A stretch of DNA of 64,000 nt from assembly GCF_030915445.1 (NCBI RefSeq), contig NZ_CP133264.1:2170001-2234000 (forward strand), in the 5' to 3' direction. The first letter of the stretch is position 1. Every line of letters starts with the position of its first letter. Of the stretch, positions 1-7,623 are shown piece by piece. The position numbers and the translations under genes were made by a program. This DNA is from Clostridium sp. OS1-26. Its GTDB lineage: Bacteria; Bacillota; Clostridia; Clostridiales; Clostridiaceae. A model generated the notes under the pieces. It saw only the letters and a program-made list of their open reading frames with translations, ran no database searches and had not been told where the DNA came from.

Positions 1-1
1 T

Positions 2-742
2 GTAATTAGTGACAAGGCTGCAGTAGATGCACATTATTACGCAGGAGTTGTATATGATTACTTCAAAAATAAATTTAACAGAAGCGGAATAGATGGGAAT
101 AATATGGCTATGAAATCAAGTGTTCACTATTTAAGAAATTGGGTTAACGCACAATGGACTGGTACTCAAATGATGTATGGTGATGGTGATGGAGTTAAAG
201 CTACAGCATTATCAGGAAGTCTTGATGTAGTTGGCCATGAAATGACTCATGGTGTTGATCAATATGAAGCTAATCTTACCTACAGGGATCAATCTGGTGC
301 ATTAAATGAATCTCTTTCGGATTCCTTTGGAACATTTATTGAGTTCTATGCTCAACCATCAAAAGCAGATTGGCTTTTAGGAGAAGATGTATGGACTCCT
401 AATACACCAGGAGATGCACTTAGAAGTATGGCAAATCCTACTCTTTATGGTCAGCCAGATAATATGAAAAATTATGTATATACCTCTGATGATAATGGAG
501 GCGTTCATACTAATAGTGGAATACCTAATAAGGCATGTTATCTAACTGCTACAAATCCAAGTGTCGGAGTTCAAAAGGCAGAACAAATTTATTACAGAGC
601 ATTATGTAACTATTTAACATCAAGTTCTACATTCCATGATGCTAGATCAGCACTTGCACAATCTGCAGAAGATCTTTATGGAGCAAATAGTCCAGAATAT
701 AACGCTGTAATCAGTGCGTGGGATAGTGTAGGAGTTAACTAA
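2..742 (+). CDS. Neutral metalloprotease (thermolysin family M4), 5' end outside window
   Basis: Secreted zinc endopeptidase, C-terminal part only. The frame is open from base 2 through to the TAA at 740-742, so the gene starts before the window and the internal ATG at 104 is not its start. HEMTH (236-250) is the HExxH zinc site. The Glu in GALNES (about 308-310) is the third zinc ligand expected for M4 enzymes. The His in GGVHTNSG (about 506-508) fits the M4 catalytic histidine in the C-terminal helical domain. The end, with an AWDSVGV tail, matches the usual M4 C-terminus, so there is no extra cell-wall domain. Signal peptide and propeptide cannot be seen. The family call is firm; substrate is unknown. 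Confidence 0.93.
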   Translation, partial: VISDKAAVDAHYYAGVVYDYFKNKFNRSGIDGNNMAMKSSVHYLRNWVNAQWTGTQMMYGDGDGVKATALSGSLDVVGHEMTHGVDQYEANLTYRDQSGALNESLSDSFGTFIEFYAQPSKADWLLGEDVWTPNTPGDALRSMANPTLYGQPDNMKNYVYTSDDNGGVHTNSGIPNKACYLTATNPSVGVQKAEQIYYRALCNYLTSSSTFHDARSALAQSAEDLYGANSPEYNAVISAWDSVGVN

Positions 743-817
743 TAACTTCAGTTATTTAAAATAAAAATCTAAGTTGGTAATACTACCCGAAAGTGAATAT
801 AGCATACCTTATTATAA

Positions 818-863
818 AAAGCATGTGGCTTATAATTGAAATATTATAAGTACCACATGCTTT
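818..863. terminator. Hairpin terminator, copy of the asnB-tail hairpin
   Basis: AAAGCATGTGG (818-828) pairs with CCACATGCTTT (853-863), and CTTATAAT (829-836) pairs with ATTATAAG (843-850), giving a nearly continuous stem. The outer arms match the hairpin at 3023-3062 beyond asnB. It probably ends the protease transcript. Confidence 0.65.
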
Positions 864-900
864 ATTTATATTATAATTTTATCTTAACAGTATACTTCTA
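862..900 (-). pseudogene. 3' tail of a lost second asnB copy
   Basis: The + strand bases here match the 3' end of asnB at 3061-3099 almost base for base. Read on the minus strand they give [12 protein letters not shown], against KEYNVKIEL-stop in the intact gene. Only this tail and its terminator hairpin remain. At about 900 the sequence changes to an MCP fragment on the other strand, which points to a deletion joining the remains of two genes. Confidence 0.6.
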
Positions 901-1265
901 ATATTATAGTTACCATAAGTAATATATCACAACAGACTAATTTGCTTTCACTTAATGCTTCTATTGAAGCTGCCAGAGCTGGTGAATATGGTAGAGGGTT
1001 TACAGTAGTTGCTGATGAAATTAGGGCATTATCTGATGAAACAAAATCAGCTACTGATAATATTCAAAATATAATTAAGGATATTACTACTGTGGCTAAT
1101 CTTACAAATGAATCCTTAGATCAAACCAGTAAAATAACAGAGAATCAAATGTTTGCATTTAAAGAGGTGCAAGAAGCCTTTAATGGGATGAACAGCTTTC
1201 TGCAAAAGATGATAGCTATAACCCATGATATAACAAAAGAAGTTAATAAGTGTTTTCAAGATTAA
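888..1265 (+). pseudogene. MCP signalling-domain fragment
   Basis: The open frame from 888 to the TAA at 1263-1265 encodes the conserved hairpin tip of a methyl-accepting chemotaxis protein: [20 protein letters not shown], then [20 protein letters not shown]. It has no sensor, membrane segments or HAMP upstream, and it stops before the usual C-terminal methylation helix. There is no ribosome site near the TTG at 942. It is an internal scrap of an MCP gene and probably not functional. The upstream edge coincides with the asnB-tail remnant. Confidence 0.7.
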
Positions 1266-1336
1266 GTAAGAGAATTTTCTTTTCAGAACCCATTATGATT
1301 ATATAAAGTTTCTATTCTTGCCGTACATAGGAGCAA

Positions 1337-1372
1337 CCGCCTGAAGCAGCTTAAATAGCTGTTTACAGGCGG
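1337..1372. terminator. Hairpin 3' of rsmH-like gene
   Basis: CCGCCTG (1337-1343) pairs with CAGGCGG (1366-1372), with an inner AGCT/AGCT stem closing a TAAAT loop. There is no strong T-run, so termination strength is uncertain. It lies between the MCP scrap and the convergent rsmH-like gene. Confidence 0.5.
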
Positions 1373-1395
1373 CTATGTTTTAGGTAGATATTATA

Positions 1396-2463
1396 TTATG
1401 CTTTGATTGCAAAGCGTAGTTTAGCACAAATTGCACGACTATTGGCATGGCATTCTTCTGCTGATGGGCGAATAGGCTCTGTTGCTATTTCTGAATAAAT
1501 GCCTTCACGGAAAAAGTGTTGGAAAGATTTTTTTACGCGGCGATCTTCTCCTGAGTGAAAGGTAAGTATGGCAACACGACCGCCCTTAGCTAAGACATTG
1601 GGAAGTTTTTCTAAAAACTCATCTAACACTTCAAACTCTTTATTCACATTAATTCTGAGAGCTTGAAAGGTTCGCTGACAGGACTTTTTAATATCAGAGT
1701 CTTTAATCTTTGGAACATATTTTAGAGCATCTTTTATTATATTTCTAAGTTGTGTTGTTGATGTTATGTCAATTCCCTTTTTTATGCTAGAAAGAATGGC
1801 GCGAGAGATTACTGCAGCATGAGGCTCGTCAGCATTTTCTATTAACATATCTTCTATTTCAAATAATGTCATTTCTTTTAAAAGTTCTGCTGCAGAGATA
1901 CCCGCATTTGGATTAAGTCTTAAGTCCAATGGCCCTTCAGCCTTAAAGGTAAACCCTCTATCAGGGTTGTCTATTTGCATAGAAGAAACCCCTAAGTCTG
2001 CTAGTATAAAATCAAAGGACTCTAGTTCGGAGGTAACTTGATCTATTTGAGAAAAATTCATTTGCTTAATTTCTAAAATTTCAGAACCATAACCCAAATG
2101 TTCTAAACGTTCTTTGGTTTTTGGCAATTCAATAGGATCTACATCAAGTGCATACATGCGGCCCTTTGAATCTAAACATTTAAGCATTTCTAAAGTATGG
2201 CCACCATAACCTAGTGTTGCATCTAAACCAGTTTGACCTGGTTTAATTTGCAGTATTTCCAATATCTCTTTAACGCAAATTGAAATATGCATACCAGCAG
2301 GTGTGTTACCCTTCTGAATAATCTTTGCAATATCCTCAGCATATTTCTCAGGATTCAATTCCTTGTATTTTTCTTTAAAATTCTTAGGGTGAGTGCCTTT
2401 ATATCGAGGCCGTCTCTTATGTTTTACTGGATCTTTTTCATCCAATGTGTTATCTAGGCTCAT
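1396..2463 (-). CDS. RsmH/MraW-like 16S rRNA m4C methyltransferase with N-terminal extension
   Basis: SAM-dependent N4-cytosine methyltransferase family; canonical RsmH modifies C1402 of 16S rRNA. SAM motif I is GLDATLGYGGHT (residues 79-90). The family signature DLGVSSMQIDNPDRGFTF spans about 156-173, and SGEDRRVKKSFQ is near the C-terminus. At 355 aa it is longer than the usual 310 or so. About 50 basic, lysine-rich residues precede the region (MHISICVKEIL) that corresponds to the normal N-terminus. It stands alone, not beside ftsL/pbp in a division cluster, so it may be a paralogue of the housekeeping rsmH with a different target. For that reason no symbol is assigned. The family call is firm; the exact substrate is an inference. 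Confidence 0.85.
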   Translation of the reverse strand: MSLDNTLDEKDPVKHKRRPRYKGTHPKNFKEKYKELNPEKYAEDIAKIIQKGNTPAGMHISICVKEILEILQIKPGQTGLDATLGYGGHTLEMLKCLDSKGRMYALDVDPIELPKTKERLEHLGYGSEILEIKQMNFSQIDQVTSELESFDFILADLGVSSMQIDNPDRGFTFKAEGPLDLRLNPNAGISAAELLKEMTLFEIEDMLIENADEPHAAVISRAILSSIKKGIDITSTTQLRNIIKDALKYVPKIKDSDIKKSCQRTFQALRINVNKEFEVLDEFLEKLPNVLAKGGRVAILTFHSGEDRRVKKSFQHFFREGIYSEIATEPIRPSAEECHANSRAICAKLRFAIKA

Positions 2464-2760
2464 TTTCTTACCTCATTTTTATAATATATTTTTGTTTTTT
2501 TGTTACAAATTTTATGATAGCAGATGCAGTTTGTTAAAGCAACACCAATAGCTTAGCTTTTAATTTGACTGTTCAATATAGCACATACATCGTGAAGTTT
2601 TAAGAAAGTATTTACAATATTTCTTAAATTGTGAAGTAATGGAGGAAATAGTTCTAAACAACAAGGAACGCTAAGAGTTGAGAAATATATTAATATGTGA
2701 TAATTATTATTACCACGGAGAAAATAAAACCATCTTAAATTTGAAGATGGGGTAGAGGAT

Positions 2761-2923
2761 ATGAGCAAAAATAAAAATAATCTTAGTATGTGCAATTTGT
2801 TTAATTGGTGTATTTGTACTAGCAACAGCGTCTGGATATAAATACTACAATTACACTAAACAATTGGATAAAGGAATAAAATGTAAGTGGATTTATGATA
2901 AAATTTATATAAAAACTATATAG
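2761..2923 (+). pseudogene. Frameshifted small membrane or secreted protein gene
   Basis: A GGGGTAGAGG ribosome-like site precedes ATG 2761 (MSKNKN), but that frame soon stops. One base over, the frame reads KIKIILVCAICLIGVFVLAT, a convincing hydrophobic segment, then a short polar tail ending at the TAG 2921-2923. The frame break falls in the A-rich run 2767-2777, so one indel would restore a small single-pass protein. No family is recognised. Confidence 0.45.
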
Positions 2924-3037
2924 AGTGATGAGAAAATGGTAGGAATTATAAAAAATATATTTGTAGATAATTGGGGTGTGTTTGAAGAATTGAATAGAGG
3001 TAACATAAGAAGCGTTGTTTATAAGCATGTGGTTTAA
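2924..3037 (+). pseudogene. Possible remnant of an IS91-type (zinc-binding N-domain) transposase
   Basis: The same frame continues past the TAG and encodes IIKNIFVDNWGVFEELNRGN then IRSVVYKHVV-stop. The pattern IFxDxWxxFxxxxxxxIRxxVxxxV resembles the start of clostridial transposases with the zinc-binding domain. The cysteines and catalytic part are missing; the sequence runs into the asnB terminator hairpin. This is recognition from memory of the family, not a search result. Confidence 0.35.
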
Positions 3038-3062
3038 ATAAAATATTAAGAACCACATGCTT
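3023..3062. terminator. Hairpin terminator 3' of asnB
   Basis: AAGCATGTGGTT (3023-3034) pairs perfectly with AACCACATGCTT (3051-3062). It sits 8 bases past the asnB stop on the minus strand. A second copy with the same outer arms is at 818-863. Confidence 0.65.
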
Positions 3063-3069
3063 ATTTATA

Positions 3070-4911
3070 TTATAATTCTATCTTAACATTATACTCCTTA
3101 AGCCAAGTATTAACCTGTATCAAGTAAGCTAGTAGCTGAGGCCCCCTCATAAGCTGACCAAACCAAGGCTCTTTAAAAGAGGAACCACCTGTCTCAATCA
3201 AAGTTTTTACTGAATTCTTATCTATCAAATCAAGAATAGGTGATGATTTATCACTTATTATATCTGTCATCCAGTTTTGAACTATCTTTGTATATTCAGG
3301 ATTATGAGTTTTAGGATATGGGCTCTTCTTTCTATCTATAACATCGCTAGGAAGAATTCCTCTTAAGGCTTTTCTGAGTATGCCCTTTTCTCTATTATTG
3401 CAGAACTTAATTTCGGAAGGAATATTAAATGCATACTCAACTAACCTGTGGTCTGCAAAAGGTACTCTTACTTCTAGACTGTTCGACATACTCATCCTAT
3501 CTTTTCTATTTAATAGTGTAATCATAAACCATTTCATATTTAGATAGAACAATTCTCTCATTCTATGCTCAAGCTTGGACTCACCATCTAAGTGGGGAAC
3601 CTGTTTTATAGATTTTTGATATTCTTCGTTTAGATAACCTTCTAAATCCAAAGATTTAAGTTGATCAGACAAGAGCTGTTTTCTGGCACTTACTGATTTA
3701 GACCAAGGGAATGTATCTGCATAAACATCTTCAGGTCTTCTAAACCAAGGATATCCTCCAAAGATTTCATCTGCACACTCACCTGATAATGCAACAGTAG
3801 CATGTTTTCTTATTTCTTTACAGAAAAGATACAGGGATGAATCTATATCAGCCATACCGGGCAAATCACTGGCCTTTACTGAGTCTACAAGAGCTTGAGC
3901 TAAATCTTTACTGCTGTTAACTATATTGTAGTGATTACTGCCAATATATTTTGACATTTTTAAAGCCCACTCTTTATCAGAGGTAGGTTCAAATTCATTA
4001 GATTCAAAGAATGCATCGTTGTTTTCATAATCTATAGAATAGGTATCTAAAGTTAAACCTTTCTTTTTAAATTCAAAAGCTGCCACTGCTGAAATAATAC
4101 TGGAATCTAAGCCACCAGATAAGAAAGTACAAACAGGAACATCGGCAACCAGCTGTCTTTTCACTGCATCAATTAAAAGACTTTTTACATGGTCAGCAGT
4201 AGTATTCTCATCTTCGGTGTGAATATTACATTTTAACTTCCAGTATTCTTTCAGTTTTAGACCATCCTTATCATAAATCATATAGTAAGCAGGAGGCAGT
4301 TCATGAATATCCTTGAATATTCCGCTTCCTAAGCCGCGGGCAGGTCCCAAAGCAAAAATTTCAGTTAGGCCTTCTTTAGTTACTATAGGTTCAACATAAG
4401 GATGGGCAAGTAGGGTCTTGATTTCCGATCCGAATATAAGAGAATTACCCTTAATAGTATAGAAGAGAGGCTTAACTCCTAAAGGGTCTCTTGCCATAAA
4501 CACTTTGTTATCAGAATCATTCCACACTGCAAAAGCATATATACCATTGATATATTTTACACAATTTAATCCCCAGTGAATGTAAGATACCAAAAGTACT
4601 TCAGTATCAGAATAAGATTCAAAAGAATAACCTTCGCCTATGAGAATTCTTCTCAAGTCTTCTGTGTTATAAAGTTCGCCATTATATACAATAACGTATT
4701 TGTTTCCGGCAATTGTTTTAATCATTGGTTGAGCGCCACCTTTTGGATCTACAACCACAAGTCTTCTATGTCCTAAAGATGCATGCCTTGAAAAAAAGTA
4801 GCCTTCATCATCTGGTCCCCTTTTGCTTAAGGTTTTTGTCATGTTTTGAACTATTATTTTCTCTTTGGAAATATCTCTGTTAAAATTAATCCAGCCAGCA
4901 ATTCCGCACAT
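3070..4911 (-). CDS. asnB: Asparagine synthase, glutamine-hydrolysing
   Basis: Makes asparagine from aspartate, ATP and glutamine-derived ammonia in the cytosol. The N-terminus MCGIAGW leaves Cys2 as glutaminase nucleophile; RGPDDEG (31-37) and YNGELYN (76-82) are class II amidotransferase motifs. The ATP pyrophosphatase loop SGGLDSS is at 265-271. Length 613 aa is normal for the AsnB form. A GGAGG ribosome site precedes the ATG on the minus strand. It is divergent from tupA across a 296-bp region. The 3' hairpin and last codons were once duplicated (see 862-900). Confidence 0.95.
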   Translation of the reverse strand: MCGIAGWINFNRDISKEKIIVQNMTKTLSKRGPDDEGYFFSRHASLGHRRLVVVDPKGGAQPMIKTIAGNKYVIVYNGELYNTEDLRRILIGEGYSFESYSDTEVLLVSYIHWGLNCVKYINGIYAFAVWNDSDNKVFMARDPLGVKPLFYTIKGNSLIFGSEIKTLLAHPYVEPIVTKEGLTEIFALGPARGLGSGIFKDIHELPPAYYMIYDKDGLKLKEYWKLKCNIHTEDENTTADHVKSLLIDAVKRQLVADVPVCTFLSGGLDSSIISAVAAFEFKKKGLTLDTYSIDYENNDAFFESNEFEPTSDKEWALKMSKYIGSNHYNIVNSSKDLAQALVDSVKASDLPGMADIDSSLYLFCKEIRKHATVALSGECADEIFGGYPWFRRPEDVYADTFPWSKSVSARKQLLSDQLKSLDLEGYLNEEYQKSIKQVPHLDGESKLEHRMRELFYLNMKWFMITLLNRKDRMSMSNSLEVRVPFADHRLVEYAFNIPSEIKFCNNREKGILRKALRGILPSDVIDRKKSPYPKTHNPEYTKIVQNWMTDIISDKSSPILDLIDKNSVKTLIETGGSSFKEPWFGQLMRGPQLLAYLIQVNTWLKEYNVKIEL

Positions 4912-5073
4912 TTTCGTTCCTCCAATTTTTATTTCTAATGTACTATATTTGTTATAATTTATAGTTTATGCTTCAAAAATTTATATGTTACTTTTGCAAG
5001 TGTACTAATAGGAGAATTGAATTTTTATAAGTTTTCTTAAGAAAGTATATTTGATGATATATATAAATGCGCC

Positions 5074-5144
5074 AATATGGAACAATTTACGTTTGTGTTC
5101 ATATTTATCGCAACAAAATGGAACAAATTATATTGAATATTCCA
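5074..5144. promoter_or_regulatory. Cluster of TGGAACA/TGTTC half-sites in the asnB-tupA interval
   Basis: ATGGAACAA occurs at 5077-5085 and 5118-5126, TGTTC at 5096-5100 and ATTCCA at 5139-5144, so GGAACA and its complement recur over about 70 bp. The same words cluster before aor (12084-12153). They could be sites for the sigma-54 activator encoded at 10531, linking tupA to aor control. No -24/-12 promoter was found before tupA, so this is a hypothesis from word sharing only. Confidence 0.4.
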
Positions 5145-5207
5145 TTTTTTTGGAGTATTATAATAATTGAAGATAGCTATTAATTATTTTAAGGGGGACA
5201 TTAAGTT

Positions 5208-6059
5208 ATGAAAAGATTTTCCTTACTATTCGCGGGGTTAGCTGTTGTGTTATCTCTAGCAGGATGTGGAAGTAAACAAGCTCAATCAACACAGGCAGAA
5301 CAAAAACAAGAAAGGACAATGATTCTAGCAACTACAACAAGTACTCAAGATTCAGGATTATTAGATAATATACTTCCTGTTTTTGAGAAAGAAAGTGGTA
5401 TAAAAGTTAAAGTTGTAGCAAAGGGAACTGGAGAAGCAATGAAGATGGGGGAAAGAGGAGATGCTGATTGCTTACTTGTTCACGCAAAAGCACAAGAAGA
5501 AAAGTTTGTAAAAGATGGGTTTGGGGTAAAAAGATATGACGTCATGTATAATGATTTTATAATAGTAGGACCTAAAAATGACCCTGCTAAGATTAAAGAG
5601 CAAGCAGCAAGTGATCCTATAAAGGCGTTAAAACTTATAAGTGAAAGTAAATCACCTTTTATATCAAGAGGAGATGAATCTGGAACACACTCAAAAGAAA
5701 AAGAACTTTGGAAGGCTGCGGGAATAACCCCAAGCGGAAGTTTTTATATTTCAGCAGGAAAGGGAATGGGAGCAGTACTTCAAATGGCAAAAGAAAAGAA
5801 TGCATATACTCTAACAGATAGAGCTACATATCTATCAATGAAGGACAAGCTTGATTTAATAATTGTGACAGAGAAAAATGACAAGTTATACAATCAGTAT
5901 GGTGTAATAAAATTAAACCCTGAGAAACATAAAATAAAGGAAAAAGAAGCAGATGAATTTATAACATGGATACTATCAGATAAAACTCAAAAGCTTATTA
6001 GCGAGTTCGGAAAAGATAAATTTAATCAATCATTATTTATTCCAAACGCTAAAAAGTAG
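5208..6059 (+). CDS. tupA: Tungstate ABC transporter substrate-binding lipoprotein
   Basis: Captures tungstate (possibly molybdate) outside the membrane. Lipobox LAGC (17-20) follows a short basic, hydrophobic signal. The core starts with ATTTSTQDSGLL (41-52) and carries VVAKGTGEAMKMGERGDAD and FISRGDESGTHSKE, all typical of TupA rather than ModA. Length 283 aa is normal. GGGGGACATTAAGTT before the ATG holds the ribosome site. No tupB permease or tupC ATPase gene follows; moeA is next after a terminator. The pterin and AOR neighbours support tungstate over other anions. Direct binding preference cannot be read from sequence. Confidence 0.88.
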   Translation: MKRFSLLFAGLAVVLSLAGCGSKQAQSTQAEQKQERTMILATTTSTQDSGLLDNILPVFEKESGIKVKVVAKGTGEAMKMGERGDADCLLVHAKAQEEKFVKDGFGVKRYDVMYNDFIIVGPKNDPAKIKEQAASDPIKALKLISESKSPFISRGDESGTHSKEKELWKAAGITPSGSFYISAGKGMGAVLQMAKEKNAYTLTDRATYLSMKDKLDLIIVTEKNDKLYNQYGVIKLNPEKHKIKEKEADEFITWILSDKTQKLISEFGKDKFNQSLFIPNAKK

Positions 6060-6063
6060 TTAT

Positions 6064-6110
6064 AGTTGAACCTGTGGCATTATCAAAGGTATGCCCAGGT
6101 TCAATTTAAG
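6064..6110 (+). terminator. Terminator after tupA
   Basis: TTGAACCTG pairs with CAGGTTCAA around a 21-nt loop and runs into TTTAA. It separates tupA from the moeA transcript. Confidence 0.65.
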
Positions 6111-6269
6111 TAGATATACAAAATCTTAGGTAGATATCCCAAATCTATGATTTGGTGATAGTCACTTACATAGAGTGCTGATTTTGATATGATCACTTAC
6201 ACAGAGTGCTGATTTGAAGTGAATCGCTTACTCAGCGAGTACTCATTCGACAATAGGAGAAGGAGTTTG
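6108..6269 (+). repeat. Modular intergenic repeat R1, locus 1
   Basis: Two about 20-nt units of the type AGTAGATATCCCAAATCT are followed by two 31-nt units beginning GATTT and containing CACTTACACAGAGTG, then a closing unit with the perfect hairpin TACTC-AGC-GAGTA and a GGAGAAGGAGTTT end. The junction makes a stem CCAAATC-TAT-GATTTGG. Related copies are at 25166, 36649 and (minus strand) 52086. It lies about 40 nt before moeA in the same orientation. Confidence 0.85.
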
Positions 6270-6314
6270 ATTTTAAAATATAGATAAATAATATAAAAGT
6301 TAGGAGTGATGAAG

Positions 6315-7544
6315 GTGGATTTATTTAATGTGGTTTCTGTTAACGAGGCGCAGGATATTTTGAATAAGAAATTTTATTATAAATTAGAAAAAGAAGAAAT
6401 TGATTTAGAAAAGGCTATTGGAAGAATACTTTATGAGGACATTATATCAAAAGTAAATGTTCCTGAATTTAGAAGATCAACAGTGGATGGTTATGCAGTA
6501 AATTGCAAGGATGTAGCTGGAGCTAGCGAATCCATACCGGCTATGCTTAATTTAAAGGGAGAAGTTTTAATGGGTGAATTAGCTGGCTACAGCATAGATT
6601 TGCCAGGGGAGTGTGTTTATGTTCCAACGGGAGGTATGATTCCTGACGGGGCAGATGCGGTAGTTATGATAGAATATACAGAAAAATTAGATGAGGAAAC
6701 AATACTCATAAATTCAACTTGTGCTAATGGTGATAATGTGGTACAAATCGGTGATGACGTATCTATTAATGAAGTTGTCATAAAAAAAGGGACAAAGTTA
6801 AGACCCTATGAAATAGGGGTTTTATCCAGCTTAGGATTTACAGAAATCCCTGTATTTAAAAAACCAAAGGTAGGTATAATTTCAACTGGAGATGAAATTG
6901 TTGGTATAAGCGAAAGACCAAAGCTAGGACAAGTAAGAGACATAAATACCTATTTACTTTACTCATCTATATTGAAAGATGAAGCAGAGCCAATAAATTA
7001 TGGTGTAGTTAAAGATGAATATGAATTGTTAAAAAATACGGTGGATAAGGCTTTAAAGCAATGTGATTTAGTTTTGATCTCAGGGGGAAGTTCTGTAGGA
7101 GTAAAAGATCAAACTATAAAGGTAATAGGTTCATTTGAAGAATCTGAAGTGTTAGTTCATGGAATTGCCATTAAGCCAGGTAAACCAACAATAATTTCAA
7201 AGGTATGCGGAAAGGCTGTTTTTGGTCTTCCAGGACATCCGCTTTCTTGTGCTATTATATATCAGATTATCGTAAAAAACTTTATTAACAAATTGCAAAA
7301 CAATAGAGATGAAGAATATCCAGTTCAGTGCAGATTTTCAATAAACTATCATAAAGCCAAAGGAAGAGAAGAATATCTACCGGTAGTGTTAAAAAATGTG
7401 GATAATGAATTTATAGCTGAGCCTATATTTTCAAAGTCAGGTCTTATTACAGGATTTTCAAAAGCCTACGGGTATATAAAAATAGATAAAAATATAGAGG
7501 GATTAAGAGAAGGAGAAGAGGTTTTAGTTTATAGATTTAGCTAA
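6315..7544 (+). CDS. moeA: Molybdopterin molybdenumtransferase (metal insertion), MoeA
   Basis: Inserts molybdate or tungstate into adenylylated molybdopterin. It carries the MoeA signatures VNVPEFRRSTVDGYAVN near the N-terminus, STGDEIV in the middle and GGSSVG then HGIAIKPGKP and GLPGHPLS in the catalytic domain. About 409 aa, full length. GTG 6315 is preferred because AGGAG (6302-6306) lies 8 bases upstream and gives the usual VDLFNVVSV start; ATG 6309 is the alternative. The stop codon coincides with the edge of repeat element B1. It is followed by a second, fused moeA-like gene. Confidence 0.9.
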   Translation: MDLFNVVSVNEAQDILNKKFYYKLEKEEIDLEKAIGRILYEDIISKVNVPEFRRSTVDGYAVNCKDVAGASESIPAMLNLKGEVLMGELAGYSIDLPGECVYVPTGGMIPDGADAVVMIEYTEKLDEETILINSTCANGDNVVQIGDDVSINEVVIKKGTKLRPYEIGVLSSLGFTEIPVFKKPKVGIISTGDEIVGISERPKLGQVRDINTYLLYSSILKDEAEPINYGVVKDEYELLKNTVDKALKQCDLVLISGGSSVGVKDQTIKVIGSFEESEVLVHGIAIKPGKPTIISKVCGKAVFGLPGHPLSCAIIYQIIVKNFINKLQNNRDEEYPVQCRFSINYHKAKGREEYLPVVLKNVDNEFIAEPIFSKSGLITGFSKAYGYIKIDKNIEGLREGEEVLVYRFS

Positions 7545-7604
7545 GACATCTGAAAGAAAATAGCAGGTCAAAGATGCTGTGGATATTTTAAATCAGATGT
7601 CTCA
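7543..7604. repeat. Small inverted-repeat element B1 starting at the moeA stop
   Basis: AGACATCTGA (7544-7553) and TCAGATGTCT (7593-7602) form perfect 10-bp terminal inverted repeats around an AAAGAAAATA-containing centre. The left 30 bases match the left end of the longer element at 15217. Both copies begin on the TAA stop codon of a cofactor gene. Confidence 0.7.
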
Positions 7605-7623
7605 ATAAGAATGGGGGATTACA

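Noticed and set aside
2553..3058. Two minus-strand open frames (90 and 79 aa) between rsmH-like gene and asnB
   Set aside because: Low-complexity hydrophobic readings of AT-rich DNA without ribosome sites; the plus strand holds a more convincing broken gene in the same bases.
5120..5200. Sigma-54 promoter before tupA
   Set aside because: TTTGGAGTATTATAATA has GG but no GC 12 bases on; no TGGCA-N6-TTGC match was found.
6127..6259. CRISPR array, because of the 31-nt tandem units in R1
   Set aside because: The units follow one another directly with no unique spacers, there are only 1-2 per locus, and no cas genes are present.
6060..6310. Molybdenum/tungsten cofactor riboswitch before moeA
   Set aside because: The bases are fully explained by the tupA terminator and repeat R1; nothing resembles the known Moco aptamer.
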